Position numbers and translations under genes: made by a program. Below, piece after piece: positions 60,065 to 64,000 of a stretch of 64,000 bases of DNA. The notes beneath the pieces are model-generated. The model was not told the origin of the DNA. It did no database searches and worked only from the letters and a program-made list of their open reading frames with translations. The stretch comes from Nitrospinaceae bacterium (lineage in GTDB: Bacteria; Nitrospinota; Nitrospinia; Nitrospinales; VA-1): contig JAJDAY010000024.1 of assembly GCA_029261655.1 (NCBI GenBank), positions 1-64,000 on the forward strand, in the 5' to 3' direction. The number at the start of each line of letters is the position of its first letter. Positions within the stretch are counted from its first letter, which is position 1.

Positions 60065-61087
60065 ATGTCTAAATTAAAGATGAGTATACCCGCACCTTCA
60101 GAAGTTCAGACACCGTCGTGTCCCGTCATCACCGATGATTCGGTGTTGCAAACCATCGGCAACACGCCCTTGATCCGCATCCAGCATCTGGATAAGGAAT
60201 TTAAGGATGTGGAAATCTACGCCAAGGCCGAATGGAGAAATGCCGGCGGTTCGGTCAAATCCCGCCCGGCTTTGAAAATGATAGAAGACGGGGAAAAATC
60301 CGGAGCCTTGACCAAAGACAAAATCATCCTCGACTCCACCTCCGGGAATACCGGCATCGCCTATGCGCTGATCGGCAAAATCAAAGGCTATAAAGTCAAA
60401 CTGGTCATGGCCGCCAACGTCTGCAAAGAACGCAAAGGGTTGATGGCCGATTTTTACGGCGCCGAGATCGTGACATCCAGCCCCTTTGAAGGGTCCGACG
60501 GAGCCATCATAGAGGCCAAGAGAATCTACGAAGAAAACCCGGACCTCTACTTCATGCCGGATCAGTACAACAACGATTCCAACTGGAAAGCCCACTACGA
60601 AACCACCGCCAACGAAATCTGGGAGCAGACCGATGGCCGGGTGACGCACTTTTTGGCAGGTATCGGCACAGGTGGAACCATCATGGGAAACACCCGTCGG
60701 TTGAAAGAATTAAATCCCGATATTAAAACTTACGCCGTGGAACCCGCCGAAGACCTGCACGGCCTTGAAGGACTCAAACACATGGCTTCTTCCATTGTGC
60801 CGGGAATCTACAAAGAAGAAGAACTCGACGGGAAAATCAGCGTCGGCACAGAAACTGCCTATGAAATGGTGGAACGGCTGGAACGAGAAGAAGGCATTCT
60901 GGTCGGACACTCTGCCGCCGCGGCGATGGTGGGGGCACTGGAACTGGCCGGACGCATCAAAAAAGGCGTCATCGTGACCGTGTTCCCCGACAGTTGCGAA
61001 AGATGCTACATCAATTTCGGCAAGTTTAAAGAATACATGGAAACCCATCCTCCGCATCACATCCCCCACCCCGACACGGAAAAATAG
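60065..61087 (+). CDS. cysM: CysM-like cysteine synthase
   Basis: 340 residues, PLP fold-type II with about 30 extra N-terminal residues. The PLP lysine is Lys65 in GGSVKSRPALKMI, then DSTSGNTGIAYALIG and IGTGGTIMGNTR. The C-terminus has VTVFPDSCERCYINF. Its closeness to the sulfur carrier and adenylyltransferase suggests the CysO-dependent type, which uses a protein thiocarboxylate with O-phosphoserine or O-acetylserine. It is clearly different from the cysK product at the start of the operon. The substrate is inferred from context. Confidence 0.9.
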   Translation: MSKLKMSIPAPSEVQTPSCPVITDDSVLQTIGNTPLIRIQHLDKEFKDVEIYAKAEWRNAGGSVKSRPALKMIEDGEKSGALTKDKIILDSTSGNTGIAYALIGKIKGYKVKLVMAANVCKERKGLMADFYGAEIVTSSPFEGSDGAIIEAKRIYEENPDLYFMPDQYNNDSNWKAHYETTANEIWEQTDGRVTHFLAGIGTGGTIMGNTRRLKELNPDIKTYAVEPAEDLHGLEGLKHMASSIVPGIYKEEELDGKISVGTETAYEMVERLEREEGILVGHSAAAAMVGALELAGRIKKGVIVTVFPDSCERCYINFGKFKEYMETHPPHHIPHPDTEK

Positions 61088-61106
61088 TTTTCCTGCCCTC
61101 ACTTTG

Positions 61107-61122
61107 GCTTAACAAGTTAAGC
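61107..61122 (+). terminator. hairpin after the cysteine operon
   Basis: GCTTAAC-AA-GTTAAGC is a perfect 7-bp stem with a 2-base centre, 20 bases after the cysM stop. Flanking TCAC/GTGA could extend it. No T-run follows at once, so termination efficiency is uncertain. Confidence 0.5.
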
Positions 61123-61170
61123 AAGGGGTGATGCAATTCCTTTTATAATTTTCAGTTGAAAACTTTCTTA

Positions 61171-61878
61171 TCAGGTCTCATTCTGCCTGACCATTCGCAC
61201 CCGCAGGACCAGATACATCATCGCGGCAATGCCTCCTGATCCAAAGATCATCCACATCACCATGATCTGGTAACGCACAGCAATGTTAGGATCTACCCCG
61301 GAGAGAATCTGTCCGGTCATCATTCCCGGCAGCGAAACCAAACCAACAGCAAAGAGACCATTTACCTGCGGTATAAGCGCGGCATCCAAAGCGGTCCTCC
61401 TTGCATTCACGTAACTTTCCCCGCGTTTAAACTCCGATTCAAAACGCTCCGCCGCCAGGCTGACTGTATTCATTGAATTAGCAAAGATCATTCCGGCAAT
61501 CGGAACAACGAGGCGGGGTTCGAACCATCTTGGCATTTCCAGCACAAACTGTGTCACTAGCGCCAACAAAATAAGTCCAGGGACTCCGATTGAAGTGAGA
61601 ATGATGAGGTAGGGAGTGGCCCCCTGTACCTCGACCGATCTGAGCGCGATCCACGCAGAGACTCCTATCATCAGGGCTACCAGGAGGAGGATGACCCATG
61701 GTTGCGTGGTCTCGAAGACGTGAGTGAGAAAATAGCCTACCAGCAATAATTGAAAGACCATACGGGCATTCGCGTACAGTCCGACCCATGCTTTGAGCTT
61801 CCAACGTAACATCACAGCAAGTAGAAAAATTGTAGGTATGAAGACAATGCTCAGTTCTGCAAGCGGAATGGTCTGCAT
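61171..61878 (-). CDS. fetB: UPF0014/FetB-like ABC transporter permease
   Basis: 235 residues from ATG 61878, with AAGGAG five bases upstream; the track begins at GTG 61884. It has about seven membrane helices and the UPF0014 pattern (LKAWVGLYANARMVFQLLLVGYFLTHVF, GATPYLIILTSIGVPGLILL, VPIAGMIFANSMNTVSLAAERF, DAALIPQVNGLFAVGLVSLPGMMTGQIL). In E. coli FetAB exports iron and protects against peroxide. The ATPase partner FetA is not next to it, so it either uses a distant ATPase or is an orphan. Confidence 0.9.
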   Translation of the reverse strand: MQTIPLAELSIVFIPTIFLLAVMLRWKLKAWVGLYANARMVFQLLLVGYFLTHVFETTQPWVILLLVALMIGVSAWIALRSVEVQGATPYLIILTSIGVPGLILLALVTQFVLEMPRWFEPRLVVPIAGMIFANSMNTVSLAAERFESEFKRGESYVNARRTALDAALIPQVNGLFAVGLVSLPGMMTGQILSGVDPNIAVRYQIMVMWMIFGSGGIAAMMYLVLRVRMVRQNET

Positions 61879-62207
61879 GGACACTCCTTAAGTTATTTGC
61901 GCAGTCACGGTAGTTACCGCCGCGAATATTTTCTGTTTTGGTACCGGCGCTTAAAAAGTTTTCTCTCCCCATTTGTCCCACTTTCAGGAACAGGACCGGG
62001 CTTTCTCTAAGAAAAATTGCAGGCGAAGCATCCGCTGAAGCAGCGCACAATATAATACGAGCAGGATTTGCAGAGTTCTTTGGGCTTGGGATTTGGGGCG
62101 CATTTTCTTGATCGCGAGGTCATAGACAGGCTCGTGATCCTGGATATTTCCCATCTTGAAATTGTAGAAGGGAAAATACTTGACGACCGGCTAACCCCTG
62201 TATGCCC
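61879..62207. other. intergenic region between fetB and terC
   Basis: A 329-base gap. It contains a possible 56-codon minus-strand ORF (61984-62154) but no repeats or mobile-element ends that I can recognise. The fetB promoter should be here. Confidence 0.4.
61984..62154 (-). CDS. possible 56-residue protein
   Basis: An ORF too short for the track. It starts at ATG 62154 and reads MGNIQDHEPVYDLAIKKM, then a hydrophobic LQILLVLYCALLQRML stretch, and stops at 61984. It may encode a one-helix membrane peptide between terC and fetB, or be a decayed gene piece. I found no ribosome site good enough to decide. Confidence 0.22.
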   Translation of the reverse strand: MGNIQDHEPVYDLAIKKMRPKSQAQRTLQILLVLYCALLQRMLRLQFFLEKARSCS

Positions 62208-62975
62208 TTAAGGTTCTTTCGTTGAACCAATTGTTTCTTCTGTCAGTCTGAGGCGAGCGCGCCGGGAAAGCATATTGAGTCCTTCAACAAAAGCAGAAAA
62301 TACCATCGCGGCATATACGTATCCCCTTGGAACATGAACTCCAAAACCGTCCGCAATCAGCATAGTCCCGATCATGAGCAGAAAGCCCAGGGCCAGCATG
62401 ACAATCGTCGGGTTCGCATGGATGAAATTCGCGAGCGGGTCAGCCGCCAACAGCATGGCAATGACAGCAATGATAACAGCAACTACCATGATCGGAAGAT
62501 GCTCGGTCATGCCGACGGCGGTCACTATGCTGTCAATCGAGAACACCAGATCCAGCATCAGTATCTGACTGATTACGGTAACGACACTGGCGTTGGTCAC
62601 GGCGGGATTCAGCATGTCCGGGCCCGGTTCCGGGTCTACACTATGATGAATTTCCTTAGTCGCCTTCCAAACCAGAAAAAGCCCCCCCGCGATCAGGATG
62701 ATATCGCGCCAGGAGAACGCTTGATCGAAGATATTGAAAACCGGGTCCGTCAGCTTAACAATAAAAGCCACGGTGCCAAGCAGAGCCAGCCGAAGGACTA
62801 ACGCGGCGGTGATACCTATTCTGCGAGCTTTGGGGCGGAGCTGCTCTGGCAACTTATTAGTTAGAATTGAAATAAAAATGAGGTTGTCGATCCCCAGCAC
62901 GACCTCCATCGCTATCAAAGCTCCAAGAGCGATCCAGGCAGTGGGATCAGTCGCCAGCGTTAGCAGATATTCCAT
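62208..62975 (-). CDS. TerC-family membrane protein
   Basis: 255 residues from ATG 62975 (the track starts at GTG 62984). The family opening [30 protein letters not shown] is followed by [12 protein letters not shown] and a second acidic helix [16 protein letters not shown]. These two Asp-containing helices mark TerC/Alx proteins, which are linked to manganese efflux and to loading metal on exported proteins, and in some plasmids to tellurite resistance. About seven helices are predicted. It is followed by fetB at 0.3 kb and preceded by htpX. Confidence 0.93.
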   Translation of the reverse strand: MEYLLTLATDPTAWIALGALIAMEVVLGIDNLIFISILTNKLPEQLRPKARRIGITAALVLRLALLGTVAFIVKLTDPVFNIFDQAFSWRDIILIAGGLFLVWKATKEIHHSVDPEPGPDMLNPAVTNASVVTVISQILMLDLVFSIDSIVTAVGMTEHLPIMVVAVIIAVIAMLLAADPLANFIHANPTIVMLALGFLLMIGTMLIADGFGVHVPRGYVYAAMVFSAFVEGLNMLSRRARLRLTEETIGSTKEP

Positions 62976-63008
62976 TTCAGGCACTCATGAATTGGGTTTC
63001 CAAAAGAA

Positions 63009-63884
63009 TCAATTCGCTCGCTCCAATGCGGCAATGCGTTTTTCTAACGGGGGATGGCTCGCAAACAACGCCTGCACTCGACCGGCATTAATAGAAAAGG
63101 CCGCCAGTTCATCCGGCATTTTAGGACCGTGCCGGGAGTTTTGAAGTTGCCTAAGCGCATTGATCATATTTTGCCGACCGGCCAAAGACGCTCCACCCGC
63201 GTCGGCTCGAAACTCGCGCCATCGGGAGAACCACATGACAATCATCATGGCAAGGACTCCAAACACGAGTTCCGCTATCATGGACACTATCCAAAACGCT
63301 GGCCCGTGCCCACGCTCGACCCTGAAGACCAAACGGTCTACAAGAAACCCCAGGACACGGGAAAGGAAAATTACGAAGGTGTTCACAACGCCCTGTATCA
63401 GAGCAAGCGTGACCATATCGCCATTCGCGACGTGGCTGACCTCATGGCCAATGACCGCCTCGACTTCTCCCTGGTCCATGTTTTCAAGCAATCCTGTACT
63501 AACCGCCACGAGAGCCGAATTTTTGTTCCATCCGGTTGCGAAGGCATTTGGCGACGGCTGATCGAAGATACCCACGTCGGGCATCCCGATTCCAGCTTTT
63601 TCGGCATGCAAGCGCACCGTGGAAAACAACCATCTCTCAATATCGCTACGCGGCTCCTTAATAATCTGGACCCGCATGGCCGCTTTCGCCATCTGCTTGG
63701 AAAGCAGGAGTGAAATCAGGGAACCCGCGAACCCGATGATCGCGGAGTAAATTACAAGGGCGTTGATATCGAGATCAACGCCATTTTGCTGGAGCAATCC
63801 ATCCAACCCCAGCAACCGGAACGTCAGGCTGATCAATAATACGATCGCCAGATTCGTTCCCAAGAATAGCACCAATCGAAGCAT
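63009..63884 (-). CDS. htpX: M48 family membrane protease HtpX
   Basis: 291 residues, close to the 293 of E. coli HtpX. Two N-terminal helices (LVLFLGTNLAIVLLISLTFRLL and LVIYSAIIGFAGSLISLLLS) precede QPSPNAFATGWNKNSALVAVSTGLL and the zinc motif GHEVSHVANGD, then a second helix pair and the third ligand in SRWREFRADAGGASLAG. It degrades misfolded inner-membrane proteins during envelope stress. ATG 63884 has AAGGAGG upstream. It heads the minus-strand group htpX-terC-fetB. Confidence 0.96.
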   Translation of the reverse strand: MLRLVLFLGTNLAIVLLISLTFRLLGLDGLLQQNGVDLDINALVIYSAIIGFAGSLISLLLSKQMAKAAMRVQIIKEPRSDIERWLFSTVRLHAEKAGIGMPDVGIFDQPSPNAFATGWNKNSALVAVSTGLLENMDQGEVEAVIGHEVSHVANGDMVTLALIQGVVNTFVIFLSRVLGFLVDRLVFRVERGHGPAFWIVSMIAELVFGVLAMMIVMWFSRWREFRADAGGASLAGRQNMINALRQLQNSRHGPKMPDELAAFSINAGRVQALFASHPPLEKRIAALERAN

Positions 63885-64000
63885 GATCCCTCCTTATAGA
63901 TACCAAGTTTGATACCAAAAACTAACACATTCCCTTCTTTCCTTCAATCCGGTCCATCGGCTTCACAGTCGTTTGATGTTGACTCGTCCGTTCGAAAAAA

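Noticed and set aside
1-64000. tRNA, rRNA, CRISPR or prophage
   Set aside because: No cloverleaf-like segment, rRNA signature, regularly spaced direct repeat or phage structural gene was found by eye; a tRNAscan or Infernal run could still find something missed.

Overview
This 64 kb window looks like the chromosome of a Gram-negative, respiring bacterium. It carries complex I genes, a Tat component, an outer-membrane beta-barrel, several lipoproteins and a full type II secretion (T2SS) operon. The mix of cytochrome P460, a c-type cytochrome with a molybdopterin-domain-like N-terminus, a radical SAM/PCP-reductase fusion and coding style resembles the Nitrospinota (Nitrospina-like nitrite oxidisers). 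That assignment is my recognition, not a search result. No rRNA, tRNA, CRISPR array, prophage or intact insertion sequence was found.

Region 1 (1-12.7 kb): the end of the nuo operon (nuoM tail, nuoN), a small orphan gene, tatA, an outer-membrane barrel protein, rpe, a ClC-type channel/transporter with CBS domains overlapping an ApbE lipoprotein, then a minus-strand cluster of exported and metal-related proteins (DsrE-like, cytochrome P460, a His/Cys-rich protein, CopA copper ATPase).

Region 2 (12.7-29.4 kb): a formylglycine-generating-enzyme-like protein coupled to a SnoaL-like protein, an ArsR/SRPBCC pair with a perfect palindromic operator, a hendecad-repeat protein, coaBC, a promoter-led galT-glgA-histidine kinase unit with a nearby response regulator, a deoxynucleoside kinase, panBCD, and mutL. 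CoaBC and PanBCD together cover most of the route from ketoisovalerate to phosphopantetheine except PanE and CoaA.

Region 3 (29.5-42 kb): a DUF115/Maf-like protein, TPR proteins, ribonuclease D, tsaB, a geranylgeranyl-reductase-like flavoprotein overlapping a methyltransferase whose ribosome site sits in a hairpin, FxsA, the unusual haem protein, the radical SAM/PCP-reductase protein, and a secreted Cys-patterned protein behind a long AT-rich leader.

Region 4 (42.2-54.2 kb): one T2SS operon gspC-E-F-G-H-I-J-K-L-M-D in which most genes touch or overlap. The secretin has an extra N-terminal SH3-like domain. The prepilin peptidase and GspN/S are not in the window.

Region 5 (54.2-64 kb): a TPR lipoprotein, a 413-residue orphan, a sulfur-assimilation operon (cysK, thrC, a MoaD/ThiS-like sulfur carrier ending in GG plus two residues, a MoeB/ThiF-like activator, a CysM-like synthase), and finally fetB, terC and htpX on the minus strand. 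The carrier operon is the most interesting multi-gene system here: it suggests cysteine made through a protein thiocarboxylate, with a C-terminal extension that would have to be trimmed first.
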